From positions 1,948,001-2,012,000 of the forward strand of contig CM061107.1 in assembly GCA_030770545.1 (NCBI GenBank): a stretch of 64,000 nt of DNA, read 5' to 3'. The position numbers and the translations under genes are program-made. Shown piece by piece: positions 11,601-23,703 of this stretch. The notes under the pieces are model-generated. The model saw nothing but the letters and a program-made list of their open reading frames with translations. It was not told the DNA's origin and did no database searches. The DNA comes from Macropodus opercularis. Taxonomy: Eukaryota > Chordata > Actinopteri > Anabantiformes > Osphronemidae. Position 1 is the first letter of the stretch. Every line of letters starts with the position of its first letter.

Positions 11601-14600
11601 GTTTAGCGGGTGTATTTATAACGGCGGGCCCACCCAGCCCGGCGTGCTCCACATGCCTCGGCTGTTACCAGGACCGGCAGCATTCCCCAGGTTGGACACC
11701 GAGCAGCAGCTTTAGAGGCTGCGTCTCTCCTACAGTTTAAACGCTGACACAAAGTGATGGGGCGTGTCTGCAATGTTGACTACTGTGAGTATACATGAGG
11801 TCACAAGGGCAGCGCCTCTTTAGCGTGACCAGAAAATAGCTGCTCTCACTTTACCCCCCCACACACACACACACTTTCCAATCCTCTGTCCTCAGCTTCT
11901 AATAAAACTCTATTTTTAGCCCATTAGCAAACAACAACAGCATCGTCGTCATTTCAACCTGGTGGAACATGATGTGGGAGACGCTCTGCAAATTCTCATC
12001 TCTCTAAAACACAAATCTGAATCCGATCCGGTTCTTCATGTCACGTCACAGTCTCGGTCTTTAAACACGGTGCTAGCGTTCGCTGCTCTCTCCCGCTCTG
12101 AGCTTTCATTCAGGTTTTAAACCTGAAACCCGGACCAATAAAAGCTGCTTCACGTCATCGTTTGATGTAAATGCTGTAAAAGTAAATGATTAAACTTGTA
12201 CTTGAACGCACCTCCGCTGAGGCTGCGGCTGCCAGAGAGGAGGTCATTTCACATTTTCACTGGCTAAATGAAAGGCTTGTGATCCCTTCATCGATATTAC
12301 GTCACTGAACGCACACTCTCACGCGTCGCTTCTGCAGCAGCACATTAGTACTGACGTGGGATGTTGGAATGATATTAATGTGCCTGTGGGAGCCTGTTGG
12401 GTGGGGTTCTGCAGATGGAAACATGGTGGGGGGTTGGATCTGTGCAGCGGCGACTCTAACTGTGTCTGGGAAACACAGCGGCTCTTTGTTTGGCCCAGCA
12501 GACAACTCCTCTGCTCGAGAGGAGACAGTCACGGCCAATCAACCAGTTCATTAAGCGTCTGCATCACAGTTACAGGCAGGTCTCATACAGCAGCACGTCC
12601 CCGTGTGCATACAGGACCATACACACACACACAGGTCCACACGCTGCAGCTCCAGCGTCTGCTACATGGCTGTGATGCGATGTGATAAGAGCCAGTAACA
12701 CATGTCTCCATCCGGGTTGGTAGCAACGTGCAGCGCGGTCAGAGGCCTTGGGTGGTCGCCACATACGCCGCATGGAAAAATAGGCTCATCACAGCGACTC
12801 GTGTTACACACATACCCAGACCGGGAGATTTGGCTCAGACGCAGGATTAGAGAAGAACCTGAAATAGTGAGACATGAATGAAAATAACAACCTCTGTTAT
12901 TTCCTTCATGTTTTGTGGTAGTTGACAGGGATGAAAGATTTTAGAGCACGACGATGTCCGGCCACACTGCGAAAGGTTGACCTTTGTTTCTGACCTCGCT
13001 TCTATTGACCCCGGCTCCTCCCACTGAGGTCAGTGTGCATTCCCAGCTGTTGTGGGCCTGTGCACACACAGAACCAGACCGTGCACGGCATCACGTGGTG
13101 CAGACACACAATCTGAAACATAAAGATCCCAGTCACAAGGACAGAGCTGCATAACAAGTCCTGCATCCTTGATTAACGCAAACCCTTTTGTAATAAAATT
13201 AAAACTTGCAGCTGCTTCTCTCTAGGAGACGGTTCAACCGCCAGGAAAAAATTCTGAAATCTGACAATAGCCCCCTTCAGCTTCAGTCCAAGTTTAGGAC
13301 AAGTAGAACAATTTCAAAGCCTGTGAGGCGCTGACAACCTGATGCGTTTGGCATTTCAGAGAGTGAGGGAGGGCGCAGGGGCTGGAAAGTCTTAAATGCC
13401 GCGTCCGCCTTGGAGCGGTTCATCTGAATCGCCTTTCGCCTCCTGCTTGGCCAGCGTGAGGTAGGAGAGGGGAATTCAAGCACGGTGGCCATGAGAAGGC
13501 AAACCCCGCGTTGGCTGCAGCCATGTTTACGAGACAATGGAGATGTACAGCAACGCAAAATGAAACCGAAAGCCATCGTTCACAGAAAAACAAAGCTGTG
13601 CAGGGTGTCGCTGAAGGTCTAACGTGACAACATGCCTTCGAAAGAATCCAATACTCGCCGTGTTCATGTGAATGAATATGTACAGTTTATTTCACATCTA
13701 TCCACCACGACGGCATCTAACGACCTGGAGAACAGCAGATCCGTTCAGCCGCTGCTTTAATGGTCTCTCCACAATCCCAGAGTCCGCATGGAGCCGTCGG
13801 CCCCGCAGCTGGTTCCCACGCCGTCTCCCGCCAGCACAGACAGACGCCTCGTTGTGCGAGAGGCCTGAAAGCGCTGAAGCAAACGGAACAATAAACAAGG
13901 GACAGAAGACATCAGCCGTGTCCCCTTCAACGCTAAGCTCAAGGCTCCAGATCTGACCACTGGCTGCGAGGTCGCGAGTCACTGCGCAGCCATCGAGGTT
14001 TCAATCATTCATGCTTCTCCTGTCCTGCCTCGACGAACAAGCACAAGCTGCATTTCTCCTAATTTGGGGAGAGCAATACGCACCCAGGGCGAAGAATCCA
14101 ACTCCTGAGTCAGCGTGGAAACATTAGACCTCTCTCCCCTTCATAAACATTTGGCCAAAAATAGCAGGAATTACAAGCCGTGAGTCACTTTTAACCACAA
14201 GGCACATTGTAGCTCAGTTTGTAGATACTCGAACTTAATACAGCTTCAACCCTGGAGGAGGATTTTCTGCGGCTGTTGAATAACATGCTTCAAACATGAC
14301 AACTCCCATCGTGTTATTATCGTGCAGACACTTCCTGCATTTGTCCAGCAGAGGTGCTGCCCTTTGCAAAGTCTAAACAACGAGACATTCATGGAAGGAG
14401 ATCAGCGGCTTGGTGAATACATTATGAGAATCCACGACCAGATACACAATTCACCAAAAGACACAGTGTCACACAGCCACAAGCATCTTGGCCTGGTGCT
14501 GGTGTTTTGTCTCCAGGCCTCCCCTCGTCTGCCCTGGCCTGCCCTCTCCTCCGCGCCACCGAGTGGCTCCAGTGGAATGTGATGACCACGGACCGGACAA

Positions 14601-17091
14601 AGCCCCGCATTCATGGCCCTCGTCCCACTCTGGAAGCCTCGATCGCGCCCCTCACCGTCCTGTCGGACGAGCATCACCCCTCGCTGCACCACAACATCTG
14701 CCTGCTGCATCATGCAAAGCGTTTCATGCGACTTCCTGTAATCGGTGCACTTTGGAGGCAGAGCGGAATCCATCCTGCTGCTTCTTACGCAGCAGACGCC
14801 CTCCGTCCGAAGTTTCGAAACAATGAGCCGAGCAAATACTGAAAAGATAAACCAGCGAGTTTTCACGTTCGTAGAACGACTTCACGTAGAGTCACCAGAG
14901 ACCAGATACGATAAACAAAAGCCACATGCCCGCCCACTGCCGGCCTGTCTGTCTGCCTCCGCTTCCTCCGTCTGAGCATCTAATTCAGCGTCCATTTGCC
15001 TCCTTTGTGTAGGTAATATAATAGAGCCCGCAGAGCTCAGTGTGCCTGAGGCTTTTCCACTCAACTTCCAGACATCAATCTGCGAGCACAGCAGTTACCA
15101 TGCAACCCACACAAACACGCACGGCACATGCGTGATCTTCACAACTCACACACACGTTACACAGGTTGATTAAGAAGCCAGAGTGGTTTATAAAAAAACA
15201 AGGCCCGACAATGAATCACATACTTTTAGTATATTTAGTTACGCAGTGATCACCAGAGACAGGATAATTGAATCCACTAACAGTCCAGCTCCCACGTTTT
15301 AACGGAGCAGCTCTGAAAATAGTTGAATGATGACACAGCAAAGTTATTACGAGCCTTTTTTGTGGCTAAACACTTAACTGGCAGCCGCAGTCCAAATAAA
15401 ATTTTATTGCAACTTATACAGAGATTTTATTGCATTTAGGCTACTTGGCTGCAAGGATTCAGCTTTTTTATCAAAGTCAGATGAAAGAAAGGACTAAAGT
15501 GGAGGAGAGAGAGACGTTTCGTGGCGACCAGAGTAAACACACGTGAGCCCAGAGGCTTCTGTGATTTTGCCATTATCTCAGCAGGGGACACTAATACTGT
15601 CATTAGGTTTAATGGCTCATCTCATCCTCTGTTTCTCTCCTGGTGTGGCCAACCTCCTCATAGACGGCTCCATCCACAATTCATGAGAGGAAACCGATGC
15701 CGTTGCAAAGCCCGCGCACTTGGACAGAGAATAGCAGTGAGTCAAGTCGGCTGAATGATGCAGGCACAGGATTTAAAAAAAGATGAGCAGAGCGCTGGAT
15801 CAGGCGGAAGCGGTGTTGACACAGAACGTGGTGAAGACACCGGAGGAAAAGATGTGAGCTTGTTTTCACTGGGGGGAACGTTTGACCTCGTCTATTCTTC
15901 CTTGGTCAGATGAAGGTCAGTGGTCAAACGTGAGCGTTTTGTGAAAACATGTCATTCCTGTGGGCCAGCGCCGCCGCTCTCTAAGTGGAGGTGACAGCGT
16001 GCCTGCTCCCTGAGACATCTCCACTATGCAGCAATTCACAACACACCCCCACGGGCCACTAGCAGGCGTAAATATAGGCCCTTCTAATGTTTCCCTCACG
16101 GTCTGAGGCCGGTGGGAAGACTGAGCGGGAAGCTTCTCCAGCGGACACCAGTGCCTCCGTGCAGGGCGGGAATTTCATACGAGGGCTTGCTTTTCATGCT
16201 TTTCTGGGAGGTATTTATAGCGGCTGAGGTCAGGGCGGCGGAGATATGGAGCTTGGCCTTCTGCAACCTGGCCATGTTAAGTGATGCTGCGAGCCGCAGG
16301 GGTGGAGCGGTGGCATGTCATTCCATTCTAAATCGAAAGCTCCATGTTTACGACAATAGTAGCCTGACAACAAGGTGCAAAATAGTGCAGGAAGCGGCGT
16401 CGTGTGAAGCCTGCAGCCGACCGCGCCCTGTGAAACGCTGGGCACAAAGCTTCAGGGCAACAGGAAACGGGCTGTTCCATCACGAGAGCAGCTCCGAAAT
16501 ACAGACGAATGCGATAAAAGCGCGGACACGTGTCCAGCTCCTCAGTATGTGGGTTAACGTCGCTGTGTTCGCTCTGCGTTAACGGCCTGTGTAGTGGAAA
16601 CCAGGCTATCGTCTGTCCAGCCCTGCCCCTTCACAGCAGATTAGTGTAAATGATCCTCAGTTCCATCGGTACGTAACGCAACGCAGATTATTATTGTGCG
16701 CTGCCGAGGTCCACGCGGGCTCTTCCTGGCATGAATCATTAACCAGGCTGCTGTAATCCATCCAGACAGGGTGGGGTGGCGGCGAGCGGCCTGATGACAA
16801 AGCTCAGATTCCCTCTACGAAGACATGCGAAGGTATGTAAACCACTCTAATCTGTGCCGAGTCTTCTAACGACCACTCACTCTGGCACAAATTGTACAGT
16901 TTTTTCTTATGAGAAGGTTAAACTTAACTTTTTTATGGACGCAACAATTGGTAGAAAAGAAAGTATTGAAGCAGAACAAAAGCAAGAAGGATCACGATGC
17001 AAACGTGATTTACAGGTTGTTCACACGCTGAGATCTTTGTCTGCGTGCACCTGCGTACCATTAATTTGAAAATCCCAGGCAGAGTGTTGCT
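8676..17091. other. Intergenic region between cdc42ep4 and tekt3
   Basis: No gene can be supported. The longest open frames (for example 10317-10763 and, on the minus strand, 14402-14866) have no family resemblance. A dense CpG patch lies at about 11500-11650 (separate entry), and a short C7(AC)n tract at 11854-11874. At 9663 an acceptor-like TTTGTTTCAGCAG precedes a 66-codon open frame without ATG, too weak to annotate. AT-rich blocks such as 15180-15500 resemble conserved non-coding sequence but carry no decisive signal. Confidence 0.5.
11500..11650. promoter_or_regulatory. CpG-rich, TATA-containing candidate promoter
   Basis: About 150 bp with roughly 25 CpG dinucleotides, in clear contrast with its flanks. 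TATA-like elements sit at both edges: CATATAAG near 11505 and TATTTATAA near 11612, the latter also readable on the minus strand. No coding exon of a known gene starts here. It could be a distal tekt3 start, a promoter of a non-coding RNA, or an unmethylated island without transcription. Orientation is not clear. Confidence 0.3.
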
Positions 17092-17106
17092 GTAACCTAT
17101 GGCAAC
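17092..17106. promoter_or_regulatory. RFX X-box of the tekt3 promoter
   Basis: GTAACC-TAT-GGCAAC fits the X-box consensus GTNRCC(N0-3)RGYAAC at every position. RFX2/RFX3 sites of this form drive ciliary and flagellar genes, and tektins are typical targets. It lies 315 bp upstream of the tekt3 start codon, with an inverted CCAAT box (CCATTGG, 17168-17174) between them. The match is seen; occupancy by RFX is inferred. Confidence 0.7.
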
Positions 17107-17167
17107 TGCTTCTGTGTCAACAGAAATCTTGGCCGGGCCCACTCCTGCATTCGCTGACTGAACGCTG

Positions 17168-17174
17168 CCATTGG
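17168..17174 (-). promoter_or_regulatory. Inverted CCAAT box, tekt3 promoter
   Basis: CCATTGG reads CCAATGG on the reverse strand. It lies about 60 bp after the X-box; the two together suggest transcription starts within roughly the next 50-150 bp. A possible donor GCAG|GTCAGT (17214-17223) and acceptor CCAG (17394-17397) would allow a spliced 5' UTR, which is unproven. Confidence 0.4.
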
Positions 17175-17420
17175 CTGCTCAGTGAATGACTGGCAAACTT
17201 GCTCATCCATTATGCAGGTCAGTTTACCTTTAGCGTGTTTGAGCTCATTTCCAGGTCAACACAGCTGAGAGGTCGGCGGCTCAAAGCAAGAGGCTGAGTA
17301 GCGAAGGAAAAACTCTCGGTAAGACCGTTTTCCTCGTGTTGTCTCGCTTTAGTCCTGATTCCTTGTGACCAACTTGTTGTTCTTGCGTTGAAGCCAGGGG
17401 CACGTTGAACCCGGGGGAAG

Positions 17421-17990
17421 ATGGAGCTGATCGGATCCACGCTGACCGCCACGTACGCTCGGCCAAAGACCAGCCACTTCCTCCCTGCCATCTCCACCAT
17501 GGCTTCCAGCTACCGCGGCTCCCAGCCCGCCCTGGTCATGAAACCCAGCGCCAACCTGTGGAGGACCAACAACTACTACAAGAGCAGCAGCCTGGTTCCA
17601 ACCGCCGCCTCCTTACAGCGAGAGAATTTAGATCTGGCTCGGTCCAAGACCATGTTTTATCCATCCAACAGGACAGCACTGACTACCCGCTACACCCCCG
17701 AAGACTGGTACAAGTCCAACCAGAGCAACTACAGGGAGTCCGAATCCTCTCGGAAAAGTGCGGAGAGGCTCAGAAGAGACACGATCCGACTGATGCAGGA
17801 CAAGGAGCAGCAGACCAGGCGAACTCAGGAGAGTACGAGCAAGAACATTGGCGAGAGGCTCAACGACATCGTCTTCTGGAAGTCTGAGCTGAGCCACGAG
17901 ATCGACAACATGGTGACGGAGATAGCGGCTCTCACCGAGGCCAAGCGGAGGCTGGACAGAGCCCTGGCGGAGACGGAGGGGCCCCTTCAG
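17421..17990 (+). CDS. tekt3: tekt3 coding exon 1 (residues 1-190)
   Basis: Starts at the first ATG of the TEKT3-like frame, in context GGAAG-ATG-G, and ends CTTCAG|GTGAGC. It holds the less conserved head and the start of the coiled-coil region. The frame remains open beyond the donor into the intron to 18107, so an unspliced read-through would add 38 unrelated residues. Confidence 0.93.
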
Positions 17991-20214
17991 GTGAGCGTGG
18001 ATAAGACGTGTTACTGGAGCGTGATGCAGGAAATGCTAAAGAAACTAAGAGAAAACACCATTGTGCTCATGTCATTGTTCATGCACGACGTGTCACAGTA
18101 TCTGTAGAGAAACCGGCTCCTGGTTACGCTGCAGCAACAGTAGCTGCACTCACGCAGAGTAAAGGCTTAATTAGATCAGTCACACGTTAGAGCAGCTCTG
18201 CTCGTTCGTGCCACGAGCGAGTGACATTAACCAGAGATCCGATGACGCCTTCCTGGTCTAATATCACGTAGCAGGAGGTTGTGTCTGCTCAGATTCCCAC
18301 CGCTCCCGTCCAAGGTAACGATGAAACGGAGTCACTTATAATTCAAATGTTTTACCACCATCTAAACTCGATTCAGGTGTCTCAAGAGTGTTTGTACCAC
18401 AGAGAGAAGCGGATGTCCATCGATCTGGTACACGATGATGTGGAGAAAGACCTGATAAAGGTAACGTAAAGACGCACGTCTCAGTCTGTGACAGAAGGAA
18501 TGTGATGCTCACACCTGTCTGACCTGTGCTGCAACAAGGAAGTGGAAGTCATCAAGTCGTGTCAGGAAAGGATGAGGAGGCTTCTCGACAGAGCCTCTGC
18601 TCAGCTCGCGTGAGTGTGAACAAAGACATTAGTTATTAATTAGCAAACAAAACAACTGTAACGTTTGAGATACTATATCTTCTGTTTCCTTTTGTCATCG
18701 GGTCCCTCAGTTCTAACCGAGCAGCCCAGCACGAGCTGGAAAGAGATATGAGCGACAAAGTGAATGCTCAGAGGATCGACGACCGGTGTCACCATCTGAG
18801 GAACACATCAGACGGTATCAGCTATTACCGAGGGATCGACAGACTCGACCCTGCGTAAGTCGAATTTTCACAGGCGTCGCCCAGGTCCTGAGGAATCCGT
18901 CCTCTGGTAACCATCAATACCTGAATGGCTTCTAATAAAATAGTTGGGTTGCGAGAGGGGTCAAATTAAAGCCTGACGTCCCGATTCTACCTCAGGCTGT
19001 CTGTGCCGGACTCATGGTCCAAGTTCACGGACGACAACCTCCTGCAATCTCAGAGCGAACGAGCTGCTTCCCACAAGCTCAGGGACGAGATAGAAATCCT
19101 GCTGAGCGCTACGTCCAACGAGATGTGGAACCAGTTCAACAGCGTCAACGTGGCCTTCACCAACCGCATATCAGAGACGGCGGATGCCAAGAGCAGCCTG
19201 CAGACCCACCTGGCTAAGGTCACAAACCCCGCCTGTTTGCTCCTACGTCTTTATCCTACTGCCTTCTGCTGTGTGCAGGTGAAAAGCGAAGCGGCTTGTG
19301 AGCCGCGTGACCTTGTTAGGGAGCAGAGCTGTTGACTGGTTAACCTCATTTGCGTCCTATCAGGTGACCATGTGTTGGCTACTGTCTGCTCGTGTTTGGA
19401 GGATTCTGTGCGGTTTCTTTGTGAAACGTTCCTTTTATAACGGAGCAACGGTAAAAGACGCTTCTCCCATCACGGAGCCAGAGGCCACACGTGTCCCACT
19501 GCTGTCCTGTTAATTGCTGTTACACTTAGAGCGCACGTCAGCTGTCGGATGGGTTTGAACACCGACAACAGCTGTAATACGAGACACGCAGCCCTTAATA
19601 AAGCCTCGCCGCCGTCAGCTGTAAGGAGATGCAATTTGTTTGAATTCAATAACATCAAATGGGTTTGGACAGAGCAGACCACTGTGCAGCTTTAAACTGC
19701 ACCATCACCACCTCAGAAATGCCATTAACGACAGAAACACGCCCCTGTGTCCATTTTGTCTCCTCTGCCAGACTCTGCAGGAGATCTTCCAGACCGAGAT
19801 GCTGGTCGAGTCTCTGAAAAAGGCCCTGAGAGACAAAGAAAACCCGCTGAAAGTGGCCCAAACCAGGCTGGAGGAGAGGACGCGCAGGCCGAACGTGGAG
19901 CTGTGCAGGGACAACCCTCACCACAGGTACCCTCCGCCGTTCCGACGCGCTTGTGGTTTCCTTCGCTTTGTCAGACCTGCTCGTCCTCCTCGTTTAGACT
20001 CGTGGGCGAGGTGCGGGAGATCGAGGACACCATCCGTAAACTTCAGGAGAGGCTGAGGGAGGCGGAGAGCACTCTGCAGAGTCTGGTCAAGGCTAAAGTG
20101 AGCCTGGAGCACGACCTCTCCATCAAGGCCAACTCTCTCTTCCTGGACCAGGAGAGGTGCATGAGCATACGCAAGAGCTTTCCCAGCATGCCCCGCCTGG
20201 TGGGCTACGCCTAG
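17421..20214 (+). CDS. tekt3: Tektin-3 (seven coding exons)
   Basis: Spliced CDS: 17421-17990, 18377-18460, 18539-18609, 18711-18854, 18996-19218, 19772-19926, 19998-20214. This gives 1464 nt, 487 aa plus stop; human TEKT3 is 490 aa. Tektins are coiled-coil filament proteins inside axonemal doublet microtubules, and TEKT3 acts in sperm flagella and cilia. Seen: the TEKT3-type N-terminus (MELIGSTLTATYA), RYTPEDWY at 90-97, alpha-helical coiled-coil repeats over most of residues 110-470, a conserved CHHLRNTSDG segment, KFTDDN, and the tektin nonapeptide RPNVELCRD at 403-411. All introns are GT-AG and the reading phase closes exactly across every junction. Introns are short (386, 78, 101, 141, 553, 71 bp). 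The X-box at 17092 fits ciliary expression. Weakest boundaries: the acceptor before exon 3 (poor pyrimidine tract) and the donor GTCACA after exon 5. Confidence 0.96.
18377..18460 (+). CDS. tekt3: tekt3 coding exon 2 (residues 191-218)
   Basis: Exactly 28 codons between acceptor ATTCAG and donor GTAACG. It encodes the conserved tektin stretch CLYHREKRMSIDLVHDDVE. Confidence 0.92.
18539..18609 (+). CDS. tekt3: tekt3 coding exon 3 (residues 219-242, split codon)
   Basis: 71 nt, ending inside a codon (GC|GTGAGT). It encodes the conserved CQERM segment. The acceptor (AACAAG) has a poor pyrimidine tract and the preceding intron is only 78 bp, so this boundary rests mainly on homology and frame. 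Confidence 0.85.
18711..18854 (+). CDS. tekt3: tekt3 coding exon 4 (residues 242-290)
   Basis: Acceptor CCCTCAG, donor GC|GTAAGT. It encodes NRAAQHELERDMSDK and the strongly conserved DDRCHHLRNTSDG motif. Both ends split a codon, and the phases match the neighbours. Confidence 0.93.
18996..19218 (+). CDS. tekt3: tekt3 coding exon 5 (residues 290-364)
   Basis: Acceptor TACCTCAG, donor AAG|GTCACA (weak). It encodes SVPDSWSKFTDDN and a helical segment with NRISETADAKSSLQTHLAK, typical of tektin-3. Confidence 0.92.
19772..19926 (+). CDS. tekt3: tekt3 coding exon 6 (residues 365-416), tektin signature
   Basis: Acceptor CTCTGCCAG, donor CACAG|GTACCC. It carries TLQEIFQTEM and the family signature RPNVELCRD. 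The exon ends with NPHH, where the human protein, as I recall it, has MAQL; length is conserved but sequence is not. Confidence 0.92.
19998..20214 (+). CDS. tekt3: tekt3 coding exon 7 (residues 416-487) and stop
   Basis: Acceptor CGTTTAG after a 71-bp intron. It encodes the last coiled coil (KLQERLREAESTLQSL), the conserved KANSLFLDQE-C stretch and the C-terminus RLVGYA, then TAG at 20212-20214. Confidence 0.94.
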
Positions 20215-20298
20215 CCGCAGCAAGGACGCTGTTATTTTGGTGGTTTTGAAGTGATTTGGTGTTGTGACGTAGAAAGTCCGGTTGTTGTTGACTCTATA

Positions 20299-20304
20299 AA
20301 TAAA
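20299..20304 (+). terminator. Polyadenylation signal of tekt3
   Basis: AATAAA 85 bp after the tekt3 stop codon, followed by T-rich sequence (CTCTTCTTGTCC). It implies a very short 3' UTR ending near 20325. Confidence 0.6.
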
Positions 20305-23300
20305 CTCTTCTTGTCCTACATACATGAAGTTCGGTGATGCTTGGTGTCAGTCCTAGCAGGTCTGTGTTTTCTTTCCTCCAACGCTACGCTGCTGACACGG
20401 CACGGCCCAGTGGAGCGCAAACAGCTTTCCTGATAACACACGTGACACTAATCTCCAAACGTTGGACACACACAGTGAGCCGAGAGGCGTGAAAGCGACG
20501 CCTTCGGCTTCTCTCTTTCACCTCCTTCCTGTTCCTCAACGCACTCGAGCTCTAAACCTGGCACGACGCCGCGCGTGGAGCGATTTCATTTGATTCAGTG
20601 AACAACTTCTGCAGCTCCAGCAAACTGCACACACACTGGAAACACTATCGCACATGACCTTTGGCTTCAAGGAATGTAAACCTGAATCAACAAATTGATC
20701 ACCGGTATCAGAGTAAGCAGCAAAAACACGATGTGTCATCCCTGTTATTCCATCTCCTCCCCTGCAGTCGATGTCCGAGTCTTAACGTCGCTCAAAAGCA
20801 AAGTATTAAAGTGAAAGGTAGCTGGCGAGAGCAGCGGCTGCAGTGGTTTCGTATACGACGATCAATGCCGAGCGATAAGAGATGCGACGTGGAATCCAGG
20901 CTCGGAATCTGCTGAAAGCATCTAAAGCAGCTGACCGCGAAGATAAAGCGCTCGGTGCAGGCTCTGCGTCAGGCCGCTGCCGTGGTTCCGTCCGTGCATG
21001 TGTGGGTTTAATATGTGGCGCATTCCTGAGCCTCGGTGTTGTCCAGCTCACATCGACAGAGAGCCGCGACTCTCATCGCCCCGTGATTAAACACACTGAC
21101 AACAAAGACTTGAGGCCCCGTCCTGCTCCATGGTTGGAGGTCTCTCCCTAGAGACACAAATAGGCCTCCTATAGTTACGTGACCTCCTCCTCCCGCATAT
21201 GGGGAACGCACCCTGGATGTCTCTCTGCAGGCAACGCACTGGCAGGTTATTTATATCAGCTTCTCTTGTCATTCTGTGTTTCTTACATGCCACCATGCCA
21301 CACTAAAGAGCTGATGGCCGTTCACTTGAGAGCTTTCTCCTCTGTGCTGTAATTACAGCCTCAGCCTGAATGTGCATCATTGAGGAAAAGTGGTCATGGA
21401 GACAGTTTGCCAGTCTGACGCTCTCATACCTTCTGCCTTCGATTCTTTAAGTGTCTCTGGAGAAACACATGCTAGTCTGCTGGGCACTAATTGCGTTGTT
21501 ATTGATTGTACCGATTTTGGCCACTAGGGGGCACATCTGTGTTGGCACAGTACAACATTAGGAGGCTGCAACTATTTTGTTAGTGTAACGTCATTTGCTG
21601 CTTCATCGGCTCAGTGGACTGTTATCAGCAGCTCTGCATAGGAAACACCTCACAACAATAAAGGCAGTTTGAAGTAAAGTCACAGTGCAAGCAGCTGTCT
21701 TCTATCTCTGCACCCTGACCTCGCTCTTCAAACCACATGACCAACAGTCATGTGCTCACGGGTCAACGTCTCTCATTTCACTCATTTCAGCTGTTTAATC
21801 GTGGCCAAGCTCTGTGAAAACTTTCATGTGGTTTCATCTCGCTGCAGCATCAATATAACATAGAATAACGTCTACATTTATAAGGAAAGATGAGTCTGGC
21901 TCACAAGTGCTGCTATATTGAAATTACCCATAATCCCCCGCATCCTGTCAGAGCATCGTTGCCTTTGCGTCGTCTGGTGTAAATCCCTACGGTTCGGGGC
22001 AGTTGATTTATCAGCGCGTTCGCTCGTCTCCTCCTGCAGCAGAGCTCGGTTTGAACGGAACGTCATGGGAACCAGCTCTTCCTGTGGCTTTTGGATCTGT
22101 TCCAAAACGCAGAGTTTTCTCAGGAGGCTTTTTTTCCCCACCGCTCCATTGTTGGGCTGTGATGTTTTTCTGTGGCTATAAGTTAGGATACAGCACTAAA
22201 GAGAAAGTCAGCAGGAAGCCAAGTGGCTGCGAGGAAGCAGCAGAGAGGCTGATAAGAAGCATCATATGCTGTGTGGTTTACACACACACTCGATCTTTAC
22301 CTCGACCAACGTTCTCTCCTCTTCTTCAGAGCCAGAGAGAACCACAGAGATGTGTGAGCCTGGCTCAGCTCGGACACACACACTACACCAGCCCGTCCTG
22401 CTGAATCATAGTGCGGTTAGGGCTTAAAGTCACAGAAAGATCTGAGCGAATGAATGACACGAGGCAACGCATGAGTCATGTTATCATGTGGTCACTGTTG
22501 CCATGGTTATGGTAATAAACATGACTCATAGGAGCTTTACACACTTTTTGATAAGCAAATCACTACAATAACATGTTGTCCCTGAGTATCATCATCGCTT
22601 TCATTTCTAATGTGTCCTTCATTTACAGGTTTTCTGTGCTACGGTGACTAACTCCACTCTCCAGGTTCTCTGGCTCGGAGCCGTGCTTTGGTATGTGATC
22701 TAATAACATGCAGATAAGTCACGTCTTCCTAACGACGGGGGTGAAATGTTAGCCGCTCTTCTTCGTGTAACATTATTCAGTATCTCGCTTGAATGCTTGC
22801 TATGCGACTCTCCTCAGAGAGTCTGGCGTCAGCTCCAGCTCCGGGCGCGTTAGACGCAACCCTCCCATGTTCACTCATCCCACCGACTGTCAGACTTTTA
22901 CAAACATGGACATATAAGGGAAGCGGAGTTTTAACAGCAGTCCTCCCTCTGCATGTCGCTGCAAACCTTTACTCATTGAGCAGCTCGCGTCTATGATCAG
23001 AGTCCAGGCCTGATAGTTTCACAAACGCCAGCAACACTGGGTCAAACACACAACTCATATCAGCTACAAACACAACGGCCTCTTGAGACAAAGAGGAGCT
23101 TCCATGCAGCTCAAGCCGACGAGGTCCCAGACTTTGATTACTGAGTGGCCACTTTGCAGCTGTGATGTGGTCACGGAGGTGTGAGCCCAGGGGTGAAGAA
23201 CAGATAGCGCATGCTGACAGAGGTTATCTGAGGTCAGGCAGGTCCCGAGCTCCTCTCCGAGCCCGCTGACGTCGAGGAAATGTGAAATCCGTCCAGAATC

Positions 23301-23689
23301 CTGGAATTCTCTGGGATACGCTCCACAGTATTTATCTGGAATTTCCTAACTCTGTGCTCCGTGAGGATTCAGTGGGAGGATGTGATGGCCATAAGATTTA
23401 CAGCTCTGGCCTCACCTATGCTCCCTGCTGTAGTTCTACAAATTCCACTCATTCCAACAGCAATATTCATAAAAGTGACCTCAGCACATACTCTTCACTA
23501 TGCTGCGTTCAGGGTGGAACAGCAGATGAGTCACGTCCAACAGAGGAGAGCCCGCATGCTCTCGCTCTCTGTCCGGTGGCAATGTGTGCATCAGTCCACA
23601 CATTAACACATGGTGTGAGTCATGGGGCCGCCTGCATGATAAACAGTGTGAAATGAGCACTACAGCACTCAACTGTGTTTTGGTTTACA

Positions 23690-23703
23690 GTTGCCAAGGT
23701 AAC
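23690..23703. promoter_or_regulatory. Canonical palindromic RFX X-box upstream of pmp22
   Basis: GTTGCC-AA-GGTAAC is a full consensus X-box (GTNRCC N2 RGYAAC). It lies 3.4 kb after the end of tekt3 and about 470 bp before the presumed start of pmp22 transcription, so it may act on pmp22 or on an unannotated transcript. Function is inferred. Confidence 0.5.

Noticed and set aside
14202..14275. tRNA A-box-like TAGCTCAGTTTGTAGA with a weak B-box-like motif 37 nt later
   Set aside because: The D-stem does not pair, the B box is poor and no cloverleaf can be drawn. It may be a SINE fossil or chance.
14402..14866. 154-codon minus strand open frame
   Set aside because: Several frames on both strands are open across the same interval, which points to low stop-codon density rather than coding.
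16112..16582. 156-codon + strand open frame upstream of tekt3
   Set aside because: No resemblance to any family, no splice or promoter context, and an overlapping minus-strand frame is open too.
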